Below, in pieces: positions 1-8,144 of a DNA stretch of 41,028 nucleotides. The stretch lies in contig LGFI01000019.1 of the NCBI GenBank assembly GCA_001508155.1, positions 1 through 41,028 on the forward strand, written 5' to 3'. The DNA is from Acetothermia bacterium 64_32 (GTDB taxonomy: Bacteria; Bipolaricaulota; Bipolaricaulia; Bipolaricaulales; Bipolaricaulaceae). Each line of letters starts with the position of its first letter. The first letter of the stretch is position 1. The translations under genes and the position numbers were made by a program. A model generated the notes under the pieces. The model saw only the letters and a program-made list of their open reading frames with translations. It ran no database searches and was not told where the DNA came from.

Positions 1-102
1 CGGGGGGTGCTCCTCGAGCACGAGGAGGAGCACTACCGGCTTTTGGCCGAGCACCTGGGCCGGCACCTCGAGGCCCTGGGGGTTAAGGACGGGCAGGGAT
101 GA
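1..102 (+). CDS. C-terminal fragment, possibly ferritin-like helical protein
   Basis: The window opens inside a reading frame that ends at TGA 100-102 and gives the last 33 residues of a protein. The visible part is one amphipathic helix rich in Glu and His (LLEHEEEHYRLLAEHL), followed by a short polar tail. Spaced Glu and His residues on a terminal helix are seen in ferritin-like and rubrerythrin-like proteins, but the fragment is too short to name the family. The frame has no internal stop and shows the same G/C-ending codon bias as the neighbouring genes, which supports real coding. The function is unknown. Confidence 0.5.
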   Translation, partial: RGVLLEHEEEHYRLLAEHLGRHLEALGVKDGQG

Positions 103-120
103 CAGGGGCGGCCAACACGG

Positions 121-457
121 GTTGCAGGTTAGCCGCTGGCCACCCTGACCGAACGGCTTGAGTTACGACTTCCCCAAGGGGGGTTTCACTGGCATAACTT
201 GTTCTAGAAACCCATCGGATCCTCACTTGTAAGAGGCCGGCAGGCCCGGTTCAGGCGGCCGAAGGAGTTGCCCCAGCTAGAGGCCCCCGTCCCCGGGGGG
301 CAATGTCTCAAGAAGTGCGTCCGGGGGCAGCATGGTAGCCTTCCCACGCAGACCCCGTAAGCTACACCTTCGCCTTGCACCCATACTGCCGCCAAATCCA
401 ATGGTGGACCTCCTGACTATACCATTGTAAATCGCGCCCATAAGGGGCTAAACTTGC
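121..457. other. Non-coding region with candidate structured RNA
   Basis: The 361 bases between the first fragment and the nif3-like gene hold no convincing reading frame, and their composition differs from the coding sequence around them. Several helices can be drawn by eye. CAGGTTAGCC (125-134) pairs with GGCTAAACTTG (446-456) with one bulged A and would close the whole region. GCCCCC (283-288) pairs with GGGGGC (296-301). GGCAG and ATGG (326-335) pair with CCAT and CTGCC (381-390) around one C-A mismatch. AGCCG (131-135) pairs with CGGCT (155-159), which competes with the closing helix. I looked for tmRNA, SRP, 6S and cobalamin-riboswitch signatures on both strands and found none. The strand is undetermined. 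This could be an unrecognised ncRNA, a leader of the nif3 operon, or chance pairing in GC-rich DNA. Confidence 0.3.
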
Positions 458-463
458 CGAAGT

Positions 464-1522
464 ATGCAGCGCCAGGATGTGGTCGCTTTCCTAGAAGAGC
501 GCTTCCCGTCGGCCTTGGCCGAGGAGTGGGACCACACCGGGCTCCAGGTAGGCCCGCTCCATGCCCCCTGCCGGCGGGTCATGATCACCCTCGACCTCCG
601 GCTGGGGCTTCTGGACATGCTCCCAGGGGTGGACCTCGTTCTCACCCACCACCCGTTGCTCTTCCGCCCACCCCAAACTGTCGACCCCGAATCCCCCCTA
701 GGGAGGAAGCTCCAAGCCCTCCTCAGCCAGGGGACGGCCTGTTATGCCATCCACACCCCATACGACGTGGCCCAGGGGGGGCTGGGGGAGCGTCTGGCGG
801 AGCTGATCGGCATTCGGGAGGCCCGTCCCCTGGAACCCCGTGGGGAGCTGGTGAAGCTCGTGGTGTTCGTCCCCCAAGGGCATGTCGAGGAGGTGGCCCA
901 AGCCGTGTTCTCCGCCGGGGCCGGCCAGATTGGCCGATATGGACGCTGCTCCTTCCGCACCGGCGGCACCGGCACCTTCCTCCCCCAGCCGGGCACCCAC
1001 CCCTTCATCGGGGAGGTGGGGAAGGAACAGCACACCCCCGAGGTCCGCCTCGAGACGGTGGTCCCCAGGGAGCGGGTCGGGAAGGCGGTGTCGGCCATGC
1101 TGGCCGCCCACCCCTACGAGGAAGTGGCCTACGACCTTTATCCCCTCCTCAACCAGGCGGGCTTGCACGGTCTGGGCCGGATAGGGACCTTGGCCCAACC
1201 CAGCCCCGCCCGCGAGGTCATCGAGTCCTTCGCCACCGCCTTGGGCGGCGCAACGCCCCAGGTCTACGGCGACGAAAGGATAAGGGTGGAGAAGGTGGCC
1301 GTCTGCGGCGGAAGCGGGGGAAGGCTGTGGCAGACCGCCTTGGCCTCCGGGGCCCAGCTCTACCTCACCGGGGAGATCGGCTACCACGAGGGCCTGCAGG
1401 CCGAGGAAGCCGGGCTCACCGTGGCCGCCCTCGGACACCGCCAGACCGAAGCCCCCTTCACTTCTCACATGGCCTCCCTGCTCAAGGAAAGATTCCCCCA
1501 GCTTGAGGTGATCGAAAGGTGA
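464..1522 (+). CDS. Nif3-like dinuclear metal center protein
   Basis: This 352-residue protein belongs to the Nif3/YbgI/YqfO family, hexameric toroid proteins that bind two metal ions per subunit. Their cellular role is still unclear, although a GTP cyclohydrolase-like or hydrolase activity has been proposed. Metal-site motifs are visible: THHP at residues 61-64, the HTPYD stretch near 97-101, and C-terminal GEIGYHE and GHRQTE segments. The length and the central insert (about residues 130-240) match the longer YqfO type, which carries a PII-like domain. The ATG at 464 is chosen because AAGGGG lies upstream and homology begins immediately. The stop overlaps the GTG start of the zinc-ribbon gene, so the two are translationally coupled, an order common in bacteria. 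Confidence 0.93.
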   Translation: MQRQDVVAFLEERFPSALAEEWDHTGLQVGPLHAPCRRVMITLDLRLGLLDMLPGVDLVLTHHPLLFRPPQTVDPESPLGRKLQALLSQGTACYAIHTPYDVAQGGLGERLAELIGIREARPLEPRGELVKLVVFVPQGHVEEVAQAVFSAGAGQIGRYGRCSFRTGGTGTFLPQPGTHPFIGEVGKEQHTPEVRLETVVPRERVGKAVSAMLAAHPYEEVAYDLYPLLNQAGLHGLGRIGTLAQPSPAREVIESFATALGGATPQVYGDERIRVEKVAVCGGSGGRLWQTALASGAQLYLTGEIGYHEGLQAEEAGLTVAALGHRQTEAPFTSHMASLLKERFPQLEVIER

Positions 1523-2223
1523 ACCCCCAAGAAAAGATCCTCGCCCTCTGGGATGTGGACCAGGCCCTGCACAGGCTGACCGGGCTGATCAACGACCTCA
1601 AGCTGGAGGAGGAAAGGATCAAGGCCCGCATCCAATCGGAGGACCAGGCTTGGCAAAGGCGGAGGGAAAGCCACCGGAAGCTGCGACAAACCGCCACCGC
1701 CAAGGCCCGGGAGGTGGACGAAACCGACGATCGGATCCGCGCCTATCAGAAAAGGCTCGACCAGGACATCATCCCCTACAAGGAGATGGAGTACCTCCGG
1801 GAGCAGGTCGGCCTGCTGCGGAAGAGGCTGGAGAAGCTGGAGCAGGAAGCCCTGGAGCTTTTGGAGGAAACCGACGTCGACGCCGAAAGGCTGTCCCAGG
1901 ACGAGAAGGAATATAAAGCAAGGCGGGCCCGGCTGGAAGGGGAGCTCCATGGCCTAAAGGAACGGCGGGAGGGGCTGGAAAGGGAGAGGGAAAGGCTGCT
2001 TGAGAGAAGGCAAGAGGCCCTGAAAGAGCTCCCTGGTCACCTGAGGGAACACTATGAGCGACTCCATGAGGCGGTGTCCGATCCGGTGGCCGTGGTTAAG
2101 GATGGTGCCTGCAGCGGGTGCCAGTTGCGCCTGTCTGAGATCCTTTTGGAGCGGGTACGGGAAGGACGGGAGGTGGTGATCTGCGAAAACTGCTCCCGCT
2201 TTTTGTTCTTGTGCTGGCGGTAG
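1519..2223 (+). CDS. Coiled-coil C4-type zinc ribbon protein
   Basis: The 234-residue product is almost entirely charged coiled coil (about residues 5-180, many Glu, Arg, Lys and Leu heptads). It ends in a zinc ribbon with CxxC pairs at 198-201 (CSGC) and 222-225 (CENC). This is the C4-type zinc-ribbon family (formerly DUF164), which commonly sits beside nif3-like genes. A nucleic acid or RNA polymerase-related role is often suspected but not established. The GTG start at 1519 overlaps the nif3 stop (GTGA). Its 3' end overlaps the beginning of the next gene if that gene starts at CTG 2181, as argued there. Confidence 0.88.
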   Translation: MNPQEKILALWDVDQALHRLTGLINDLKLEEERIKARIQSEDQAWQRRRESHRKLRQTATAKAREVDETDDRIRAYQKRLDQDIIPYKEMEYLREQVGLLRKRLEKLEQEALELLEETDVDAERLSQDEKEYKARRARLEGELHGLKERREGLERERERLLERRQEALKELPGHLREHYERLHEAVSDPVAVVKDGACSGCQLRLSEILLERVREGREVVICENCSRFLFLCWR

Positions 2224-2870
2224 CAGGGCTCCCACAGGAGCCCCTGCTCCCCCGGCGTCTTGGCAGCATCAACGACTACGGCCAAACCCTGGAGCGTGTC
2301 CACCGCGAATCCCTGGCATCTTATGTAGAGGAGCTAAAAGGAAAGGGCCTGTCCTTTTTCTACCTGGCGAGCTGGCGTGATCCGTTCGGCGACCCGTGGA
2401 CATATGCCCGGGAGGTGTTCCTGCACTGGGGGCTGCCGGGGGATGCCGTCCTGGTGGTCTTTGTGCTGGAGGGGGGGAGGTGGCGGGTGGCCGGGCAGCT
2501 TGGGGTGGACGCTGCCTTTCGCATCCCAGAGCACGAGTTCGTGGCGCTTTTGGAGGAGGCGGAGGGGGTTGCCCGGCGGGCCCCCCCCGCCCAGGCCGTG
2601 TTGGCCCTAGCGGAGGGGTTGGTGGCCCTGGCCGAGGGGGGGTGGTCAGGGGACGGCGGGCCCAAGGGGGCATGGCCCTATGCGGTCGCCGGGGGGGTTG
2701 GGGCCCTGGTCCTGTTCCTGCTGGCGCGGCGGGTCTGCCCCCGCTGCCTTCGACCCCTGTATCGCCGCCCCACGGTTCGGGGTATAATTTGGGTGTGCCC
2801 TCGGTGTGGTTACACCAGGGCGCCGCGGCGGGGGAGGGGGACAGGGAGCCGCGGGGGTTTTTACCCCTGA
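2181..2870 (+). CDS. TPM-domain secreted/membrane protein with zinc ribbon
   Basis: The product resembles TPM-domain proteins (TLP18.3/Psb32/MOLO-1 fold, YgcG-like), which are exported and membrane-anchored and have phosphatase-like or chaperone-like roles. The frame holds a TPM domain (about residues 25-140), a hydrophobic segment (VGALVLFLLARR) and a C-terminal zinc ribbon with two CPRC motifs. No ATG, GTG or TTG in this frame lies upstream of GTG 2211, and starting there would cut into the signal sequence. Starting at CTG 2181 gives a textbook signal peptide (M-RKLLPLFVLVLAVAG) with GGGAGGTG a few bases upstream, so I prefer a CTG start. The 3' end overlaps the rnpB promoter and the first 44 bases of rnpB. 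Function beyond the fold is unknown. Confidence 0.78.
   Translation: MRKLLPLFVLVLAVAGLPQEPLLPRRLGSINDYGQTLERVHRESLASYVEELKGKGLSFFYLASWRDPFGDPWTYAREVFLHWGLPGDAVLVVFVLEGGRWRVAGQLGVDAAFRIPEHEFVALLEEAEGVARRAPPAQAVLALAEGLVALAEGGWSGDGGPKGAWPYAVAGGVGALVLFLLARRVCPRCLRPLYRRPTVRGIIWVCPRCGYTRAPRRGRGTGSRGGFYP
2783..2788 (+). promoter_or_regulatory. -10 promoter element for rnpB
   Basis: A consensus TATAAT preceded by GG lies about 39 bases before the proposed RNase P RNA 5' helix, inside the 3' end of the TPM gene. No convincing -35 box is seen at 16-18 bases upstream. Transcription from here would give a short 5' extension with a small GGTGT/ACACC hairpin, to be trimmed from the mature RNA. Confidence 0.5.
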
Positions 2871-3167
2871 GGAAGGTCCGGACTCCGCAGGGCAGGCCGC
2901 TCGGGGAAACCCGAGAGGGGGCGACCCCTGGAAAGTGCCACAGAGAACAGACCGCCAGCGGCCCGGGATTCCGGGTGCGGGCAAGGGTGAAACGGTGGGG
3001 TAAGGGCCCACCGCCGGGGCCGCGAGGCTCCCGGGCACGGCAAACCCCGGCCGGAGCAAGGCCAAATAGGGGGGCGATTGAGGGTGGCCCGCCCGATGCC
3101 CCCGGGTAGGCCGCGTAGACGAATGGCTCCCGAAAACAGAATCCGGCCTATGGCCCCCTCCCCCGCC
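2827..3167 (+). ncRNA. rnpB: RNase P RNA, bacterial type A
   Basis: This is the catalytic RNA that removes 5' leaders from tRNA precursors. The conserved core is easy to read: GAGGAAGGTCCGGACT near 2869 (region I), ACAGAGAACAGACCGCC near 2940 (region IV), a GTGAAACGGTG stretch near 2987, a GGCAAACCCC-type segment near 3040, and AGACGAATGGCTCC with ACAGAATCCGGCCTA near 3117-3150 (region V). The ends are set by a 14-bp P1 helix between 2827-2840 (GGCGGGGGAGGGGG) and 3154-3167. The 341-nt length is normal for type A. The first 44 bases double as the last codons and stop of the upstream TPM gene. A second TATAAT starts five bases after the 3' helix. Confidence 0.95.
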
Positions 3168-3171
3168 CGGG

Positions 3172-3177
3172 TATAAT
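3172..3177 (+). promoter_or_regulatory. -10 promoter element for the YugP-type protease gene
   Basis: A perfect TATAAT preceded by GGG lies just after the 3' end of rnpB. It would start a transcript with a leader of about 20 bases that includes the AGGAGGTG ribosome site of the protease gene. No good -35 box is seen. The same GGTATAAT form occurs before rnpB and pdxS. Confidence 0.55.
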
Positions 3178-3204
3178 GGCCCCCGGAAAGAGGAGGTGTA
3201 TGAG

Positions 3205-3888
3205 ATGGGCCTGTGGCTTTTTTACCCAGAGACCTTGCTTTTGCTTCTGCCAGCTTTGCTCCTGGCGGTCTATTCTTCCTATAAGGTACGCTCCACCTAC
3301 GCCAAGTACCTCGAGGTCCCCACCCAAAGGCGGGTGACCGCCGCCCAGGTGGTCGAGGAGCTCCTGGCCCGGGCCGGGGTGTCCGGGGTGCGGATAGAAG
3401 GAACCCCCCGCCCGCTGGGCGACCACTACGATCCCCGTGGGAGGACCCTGCGCCTGTCGGCCCCCAATTCCCCCTCGGTGGCAGCGGTGGGGGTGGCCGC
3501 CCACGAGGCGGGCCACGCCATCCAGCATGCCCAGGGGTACGCACCCCTTGCCCTGCGCTCGGCGGTGGTGCCGGTGGCGAGCTTCGGCTCCCAGCTGGCG
3601 TTCCCCCTTTTCTTCATCGGGCTCATCTTCCGGGCTGATTTCCTGCTCAACGCCGGGATCATCCTGTTCTCCGCCGCGGTCCTCTTCACCCTGATCACCC
3701 TCCCGGTGGAGTTCAACGCTTCCCGCCGGGCGGTGGCAGCCCTGCGGCAGAGCGGGCTCGTCACCCAGGAGGAGCTGGGGGGGGTAAAGGAGGTGCTCAA
3801 CGCTGCCGCCCTCACCTACGTGGCCGCGGCAGCCATGGCGGCCCTGCAGCTCTTGTCGATGCTACTGATCGCGAATCGCAGGCGATGA
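3205..3888 (+). CDS. Zinc-dependent membrane protease, YugP family
   Basis: The 227-residue protein is a neutral zinc metallopeptidase of the YugP family (Pfam Zn_peptidase_2). The active-site HEAGH lies at residues 100-104, followed by AIQHAQGYAP. Membrane segments are visible at the N-terminus (about 8-24), around 120-160 and at the C-terminus. ATG 3205 is preferred over an in-frame GTG at 3196 because AGGAGGTG (3191-3198) would overlap the GTG but is well spaced for the ATG. The substrate is unknown. The stop overlaps the rpe start by four bases, so this gene may lead an operon with rpe and ribD from the TATAAT at 3172. Confidence 0.88.
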   Translation: MGLWLFYPETLLLLLPALLLAVYSSYKVRSTYAKYLEVPTQRRVTAAQVVEELLARAGVSGVRIEGTPRPLGDHYDPRGRTLRLSAPNSPSVAAVGVAAHEAGHAIQHAQGYAPLALRSAVVPVASFGSQLAFPLFFIGLIFRADFLLNAGIILFSAAVLFTLITLPVEFNASRRAVAALRQSGLVTQEELGGVKEVLNAAALTYVAAAAMAALQLLSMLLIANRRR

Positions 3889-4535
3889 GGCTTTCCCCGT
3901 CGCTCCTTTCCGCCGACTTCGGCCGCCTGGCCGAGGAGGCGGAGAAGGTGAAGGGGGTGGCCCACTTCCTTCACTTCGACGTCATGGACGGGCATTTCGT
4001 CCCGAACCTCACCTTTGGGCCACCGGTGGTTAACGCCCTTAAACGCTACACAAACCTCCCGTTTGACATCCATCTCATGTTGGAGCGTCCCGCCGTCTAT
4101 GCCCCCCGGTTCCAGGTGGGCCCTGATGACGTCATCACATTCCATGTAGAGGCCGAGGACCCCCCTCAGCATACCATCGAGGTCATCCGGGGCCTGGGCT
4201 GCCGGGTGGGGATCTCCCTGCGCCCCGGGACCCCCCTTTCGGCGATAAAGCCGTATCTCCCGCAGGTGGACTGGGTGCTTGTGATGAGCGTGGAGCCGGG
4301 GTTCGGGGGCCAGGAGTTCCTCCCTGGCGCCTTGGACAGGATTCGCAACCTGAAAAGGCTGATCGGTCGGCGGCCGGTCACCATCGCCGTGGATGGGGGC
4401 ATAGATCCGGGCAACGTGAGGCAGGTGGTGGAGGCTGGCGCAGAGGTGATCGTGGCCGGCTCCGCGGTCTTCGGGCAGCCCGATCCCCGGGCCGCCGCCT
4501 ACAGGCTCCTTATGGCTGCCGATGGGGATAGATGA
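3885..4535 (+). CDS. rpe: Ribulose-phosphate 3-epimerase
   Basis: This is a cytosolic TIM-barrel enzyme that interconverts ribulose 5-phosphate and xylulose 5-phosphate in the pentose phosphate pathway. The 216-residue sequence has the family landmarks: SPSLLSADF at the N-terminus, HFDVMDGHFVPN with metal ligands H30 and D32 and catalytic D35, DIHLM (H63), MSVEPGFGGQ, and VDGGI with D170. The length is typical. The ATG overlaps the protease stop (ATGA) and the 3' end overlaps ribD by 14 bases. Confidence 0.97.
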   Translation: MRLSPSLLSADFGRLAEEAEKVKGVAHFLHFDVMDGHFVPNLTFGPPVVNALKRYTNLPFDIHLMLERPAVYAPRFQVGPDDVITFHVEAEDPPQHTIEVIRGLGCRVGISLRPGTPLSAIKPYLPQVDWVLVMSVEPGFGGQEFLPGALDRIRNLKRLIGRRPVTIAVDGGIDPGNVRQVVEAGAEVIVAGSAVFGQPDPRAAAYRLLMAADGDR

Positions 4536-5631
4536 GCGCTTCATGCGCCGGGCCATGGAGCTCGCCCGACTGGGGGAGGGGTACACCCGCCCCAACCCCC
4601 TGGTGGGGGCGGTGGTCGTCCGGGACGGGGAGGTGATCGCCGAGGGCTACCACGCCCGTTACGGAGGCCCCCATGCCGAGGCCCTGGCCCTGACCCGGGC
4701 CGGAGAGGGGGCAAAGGGCGCCGATCTCTACGTGAACCTGGAGCCGTGTGCCCACTGGGGGAAGACCCCCCCGTGCGCCGACCGCATCATCGCCGCCGGG
4801 ATCCGCCGGGTCATCGTCGCCACCCGCGACCCCAACCCCCTGGTGAACGGCAAAGGCCTGGAAAGACTCCGCGCCGCCGGCGTGGAGGTGGTGGAGGGGG
4901 TCCTCAGGGAAGAGGCCGAGAGGCTGAACGAGGTCTTCTTTCACTGGATCAGGACCAAACGTCCCTTCGTCTCCCTGAAGCTGGCCATGTCCCTGGACGG
5001 GAGGATCGCCACCAAGGCGGGGGAATCCCGCTGGATAACGGGGCAGTGGGCGCGGCGGCGGGTGCACGAGCTCCGGCGAGCACACGCCGCGGTGCTGGTG
5101 GGGGTGGACACGGTGCTCGCCGACGACCCCCAGCTCACCGTGCGGGAGGTGGAAGGCCCGCAGCCTTTGAGGATCGTGCTCGACTCACGGGGCCGGACCC
5201 CGCCGGGGGCGAAGGTGCTCGGGGAAGGAGCAGAAACCCTGATCGCTACCTGCAGCATGCCTCAAGGGGTGGAAGAGGCCCTGCGGGCCTGTGGGGCCCG
5301 GATCGAGCGGTTCCCGGCCCGGGCCGGCCGGGTGGACCTTGCAGCCCTGCTCCCCTGGCTGGGGGAAAGGGGCATCGATTCCCTCCTGGTGGAGGGGGGT
5401 GGGGAGGTGGCCTGGTCGTTCATCTCGGCTGGGCTTGTGCAAAAGCTATACCTGTTTTACGGTCCCCTGATCATCGGCGGGCAGAAGGCCCCAAGCGGCG
5501 TGGGCGGGGAGGGCTTCGCCAGGCTGGCGGACGCCGCCCGGTTCCGAATCGCTCAGGTGGAACGCCTCGGCGAGGACCTGCTGGTGGTGGCCTACCCTTG
5601 CCGGATGCAGCGAAACCGCGGCCAGGTATAA
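4522..5631 (+). CDS. ribD: Bifunctional pyrimidine deaminase/reductase RibD
   Basis: RibD carries out the second and third steps of riboflavin synthesis: deamination of diaminohydroxyphosphoribosylaminopyrimidine, then NADPH-dependent reduction of the ribosyl group. The 369-residue protein has an N-terminal cytidine deaminase-like domain with the zinc site H51-A-E53, C76 and C85 ([11 protein letters not shown]), and a C-terminal dihydrofolate reductase-like domain from about residue 145, with SLDGRIA and [11 protein letters not shown]. Length is normal. No ribE, ribBA or ribH lies nearby, so the other riboflavin genes must be elsewhere. A TATAAT for pdxS overlaps its stop codon. Confidence 0.96.
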   Translation: MGIDERFMRRAMELARLGEGYTRPNPLVGAVVVRDGEVIAEGYHARYGGPHAEALALTRAGEGAKGADLYVNLEPCAHWGKTPPCADRIIAAGIRRVIVATRDPNPLVNGKGLERLRAAGVEVVEGVLREEAERLNEVFFHWIRTKRPFVSLKLAMSLDGRIATKAGESRWITGQWARRRVHELRRAHAAVLVGVDTVLADDPQLTVREVEGPQPLRIVLDSRGRTPPGAKVLGEGAETLIATCSMPQGVEEALRACGARIERFPARAGRVDLAALLPWLGERGIDSLLVEGGGEVAWSFISAGLVQKLYLFYGPLIIGGQKAPSGVGGEGFARLADAARFRIAQVERLGEDLLVVAYPCRMQRNRGQV

Positions 5632-5632
5632 T
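5627..5632 (+). promoter_or_regulatory. -10 promoter element for pdxS-pdxT
   Basis: TATAAT preceded by AGG overlaps the ribD stop codon and lies 34 bases before the pdxS ATG, giving an expected leader of about 28 bases. No clear -35 box is seen at normal spacing. Confidence 0.5.
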
Positions 5633-5666
5633 CATCACGACACTTTTGGCCCGCGAGGTGAGGGCG

Positions 5667-6542
5667 ATGGAGAAGGGTACATACAGGGTGAAGACGGGGT
5701 TCGCCGAGATGTTCAAGGGCGGGGTGATCATGGACGTCACCACCCCTGAGCAGGCCAGGATCGCCGAGGAGGCCGGGGCGGTGGCGGTGATGGCCCTGGA
5801 ACGGGTGCCGGCCGACATCCGCGCCCAAGGGGGGGTGGCCCGCATGGCCGACCCCAAGAAGATCAAGGAGATCATGGATGCCGTGTCCATCCCGGTCATG
5901 GCCAAGTGCCGGATCGGCCACATCGCCGAGGCCAGGATCCTGGAGGCCCTGGGGGTGGACTTCGTGGACGAGTCCGAGGTCCTAACCCCGGCAGACCCCT
6001 TCAACCACATCGACAAGTGGCAGTTCAGGGTGCCGTTCGTGTGCGGCTGCCGGGATCTCGGGGAGGCGGCCCGCAGGATAGCCGAAGGGGCGGCGATGAT
6101 CCGCACCAAAGGCGAGGCCGGCACCGGCAACGTAATCGAGGCGGTACGCCACATGAGGATCTTAAACGACCAGATCCGCAGGCTCAGGGATATGTCCCGG
6201 GCGGAGCTGGTTTCCTATGCCAAGGAGCTTGGGGCCCCGGTGGAGGTGCTGGAGCTGATCCAGGAGCAAGGGCGGCTTCCGGTGGTGAACTTCGCCGCCG
6301 GTGGCATCGCCACCCCGGCGGATGCTGCCCTAATGCGGATGCTTGGGGCGGATGGGGTGTTCGTGGGGAGCGGCATCTTCAAGTCCCAGAACCCCGAGAA
6401 ACGGGCCCGGGCCATCGTGCTGGCCTGCACCCACTACGACGATCCGGAGCTGCTGGCGGAGGTATCCGAGGACCTGGGTGAGCCGATGGCCGGGATCGAG
6501 ATCGACAAGATCCCCCAGGAAGAGCTGATGCAGTACCGATGA
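5667..6542 (+). CDS. pdxS: Pyridoxal 5'-phosphate synthase subunit PdxS
   Basis: PdxS is the synthase subunit of the deoxyxylulose-independent vitamin B6 pathway. It joins ribose 5-phosphate, glyceraldehyde 3-phosphate and ammonia into PLP in a dodecamer of TIM barrels. The 291-residue protein is very well conserved, with the Schiff-base lysines K80 (VMAKCRIGH) and K148 ([11 protein letters not shown]) and D23 (MDVTTPEQA). The frame stays open far upstream on the antisense of nothing real. ATG 5667 is chosen because homology begins there and GAGGTGAGGG precedes it. It overlaps pdxT by four bases, matching the fixed partnership of the two subunits. Confidence 0.98.
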   Translation: MEKGTYRVKTGFAEMFKGGVIMDVTTPEQARIAEEAGAVAVMALERVPADIRAQGGVARMADPKKIKEIMDAVSIPVMAKCRIGHIAEARILEALGVDFVDESEVLTPADPFNHIDKWQFRVPFVCGCRDLGEAARRIAEGAAMIRTKGEAGTGNVIEAVRHMRILNDQIRRLRDMSRAELVSYAKELGAPVEVLELIQEQGRLPVVNFAAGGIATPADAALMRMLGADGVFVGSGIFKSQNPEKRARAIVLACTHYDDPELLAEVSEDLGEPMAGIEIDKIPQEELMQYR

Positions 6543-7105
6543 AGATCGGGGTCCTTGCCGTCCAAGGGGACGTGCGGGAGCACCTGAGCGCCCTGGAGAG
6601 GCTGGGGGCAAGCCCGCTCCCGGTGTTGAAGCCCGAGCACCTCGCGGGCCTTTCCGGGATCGTGCTCCCAGGGGGGGAGTCCACCGCCATCTGGCGGCTG
6701 ATGCAGGCAAACGGCCTGGCCGGGGCGCTCAAGGCCGAGCTCGAGGGGGGGCTCCCCGCCTTCGGCACCTGCGCCGGCATGGTCCTCCTGGCAAAGGAAA
6801 TCACCAACTGGCCGGAGCGCTTCCTCGCGGTTTTGGACATCGCGGTGGAGCGCAATGCCACCGGAAGGCAAGTGGAATCCTTCGAGACAGTCCTCCCCGT
6901 GGACGGCCTAGGGGAGGTGCCGGCGGTTTTCATCCGGGCGCCCTTGGTAAGGCGCGTAGGGGAGGGGGTGGAGGTGCTGGCCCGCTGGCAGGGGAACCCG
7001 GTGCTCGTCCGACAAGGACCCTTCCTGGCGGCCAGCTTCCACCCCGAGCTGGTGGAGGATGCCCGGCTCCACAGCTTTTTTCTTGAGATGTGCAGAAAGG
7101 GGTGA
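6539..7105 (+). CDS. pdxT: Pyridoxal 5'-phosphate synthase glutaminase PdxT
   Basis: PdxT hydrolyses glutamine and channels ammonia to PdxS. This 188-residue class I glutamine amidotransferase shows the nucleophile C78 in GTCAGM, the oxyanion segment LPGGEST, and the His/Glu pair H168 and E170 in SFHPEL. Its length matches the family. The ATG overlaps the pdxS stop (ATGA), consistent with equal production of the two subunits. The gap gene begins three bases after its stop, so the operon may continue. Confidence 0.97.
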   Translation: MKIGVLAVQGDVREHLSALERLGASPLPVLKPEHLAGLSGIVLPGGESTAIWRLMQANGLAGALKAELEGGLPAFGTCAGMVLLAKEITNWPERFLAVLDIAVERNATGRQVESFETVLPVDGLGEVPAVFIRAPLVRRVGEGVEVLARWQGNPVLVRQGPFLAASFHPELVEDARLHSFFLEMCRKG

Positions 7106-7108
7106 ACC

Positions 7109-8128
7109 ATGGCGAAGGTAGCGATAAACGGATTCGGCCGCATAGGGCGGGTGACGCTCAGGGTCCTTCAAAAGCGGGGCTTTCCCCTAGAGCTGGTGGC
7201 CATCAACGACCCGTTCCTCTCCCCCCAGGTGGCCGCCCACCTGGTAAAGTACGACACCGTCTACGGTCGGGCCCCGTTCCGGGTGGAGGGGAGGGGTGGG
7301 GCGCTCGTCGTGGACGGGCAGGAGATCCCGTTTTTGGCTGAGAAGGACCCGGAAAAGCTCCCCTGGGGGGAGTACGGGGTGGAGGTGGTGATCGAGTCAA
7401 GCGGGGTGTTCCGGGAGTACGGGAAGGCGGAACTTCACCTCAAGGCCGGGGCAAAGCGGGTGCTCATCTCTGCCCCCCCCAGGGGGGAGAGGAAGGAGGA
7501 GATCCCCCAGATCCTGTGGAGGATAAACGAGGACGATTTCGACCCTGGCAAGCACAGGATTGTCTCGGCGGCCTCCTGCACCACCAACTCCCTGGGGCCG
7601 GTGGTCAAGGTTTTGCACGAGGCCTTTGGCATCGAGCACGGCTTCCTCACCACGGTGCACGGCTACACGGCCGACCAGCGGCTGGTGGATGCCCCCCACA
7701 AGGACCTGGCCCGGGCGCGGGCGGCCGCGGCCAACATCATCCCCACCTCTACCGGGGCGGCCCGCTCCATCCCCGCCATCTTCCCCGAGCTCAAAGGCAA
7801 GATGGACGGGATCGCCATGCGGGTGCCGGTGCCCTGCGGTTCGGTTTCGGACTTCACCGCCCGGCTCAAGCGGCCGGTCACGGTGGACGAGGTCAACCAG
7901 GCCTTCCGGGACGCCGCCCGCACCCCGCTGGGCGAGGTTATGCTGGTGACCGAGGACCCCATCGTTTCCTCGGACGTCCTTGGGGAGGACCACTCGGCGG
8001 TGGTGGCCCTGGCCTACACCATGGTGCTTCCTGGGGCGTCCGATGTTGTGAAGGTGCTTTCCTTCTACGACAACGAGTGGGGGTATGTGAACCGCTTGGT
8101 GGACGTGGCGGCGCACGTGGCCCGGTAG
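7109..8128 (+). CDS. gap: Glyceraldehyde-3-phosphate dehydrogenase, type I
   Basis: This enzyme oxidises glyceraldehyde 3-phosphate to 1,3-bisphosphoglycerate with NAD+ in glycolysis, and runs in reverse in gluconeogenesis. The 339-residue protein has the Rossmann motif [10 protein letters not shown]34 (AINDP) favouring NAD, the catalytic C157 in ASCTTN, H184 in TTVHGYT, the TSTGAA substrate segment, and WGYVNR near the C-terminus. Just before the catalytic cysteine, the usual Asn-His region is replaced by a less common [13 protein letters not shown] stretch. It sits directly after pdxT, and its substrate is also a substrate of PdxS. Confidence 0.97.
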   Translation: MAKVAINGFGRIGRVTLRVLQKRGFPLELVAINDPFLSPQVAAHLVKYDTVYGRAPFRVEGRGGALVVDGQEIPFLAEKDPEKLPWGEYGVEVVIESSGVFREYGKAELHLKAGAKRVLISAPPRGERKEEIPQILWRINEDDFDPGKHRIVSAASCTTNSLGPVVKVLHEAFGIEHGFLTTVHGYTADQRLVDAPHKDLARARAAAANIIPTSTGAARSIPAIFPELKGKMDGIAMRVPVPCGSVSDFTARLKRPVTVDEVNQAFRDAARTPLGEVMLVTEDPIVSSDVLGEDHSAVVALAYTMVLPGASDVVKVLSFYDNEWGYVNRLVDVAAHVAR

Positions 8129-8144
8129 GGGGGCGACCGGGCGG

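Noticed and set aside
204-401. 65-codon minus-strand frame upstream of nif3
   Set aside because: Atypical composition, no ribosome site, no recognisable motif; the region pairs like RNA instead.
121-457. tmRNA, 6S RNA, SRP RNA or cobalamin riboswitch
   Set aside because: No T-arm GTTCGA with CCA end, no GGAAGGAAGCAGC-type SRP core, no long bulged 6S hairpin, no GCCACTG element on either strand.
698-1468. 256-codon minus-strand frame inside nif3
   Set aside because: Shadow of a strongly biased GC-rich gene; His/Gly/Pro-rich with no motif, while the plus frame is a clear Nif3 protein.
4746-5666. Upstream extension of the pdxS frame
   Set aside because: It runs through ribD in another frame and is Arg/Pro/Gly-rich shadow sequence; PdxS homology begins at 5667.
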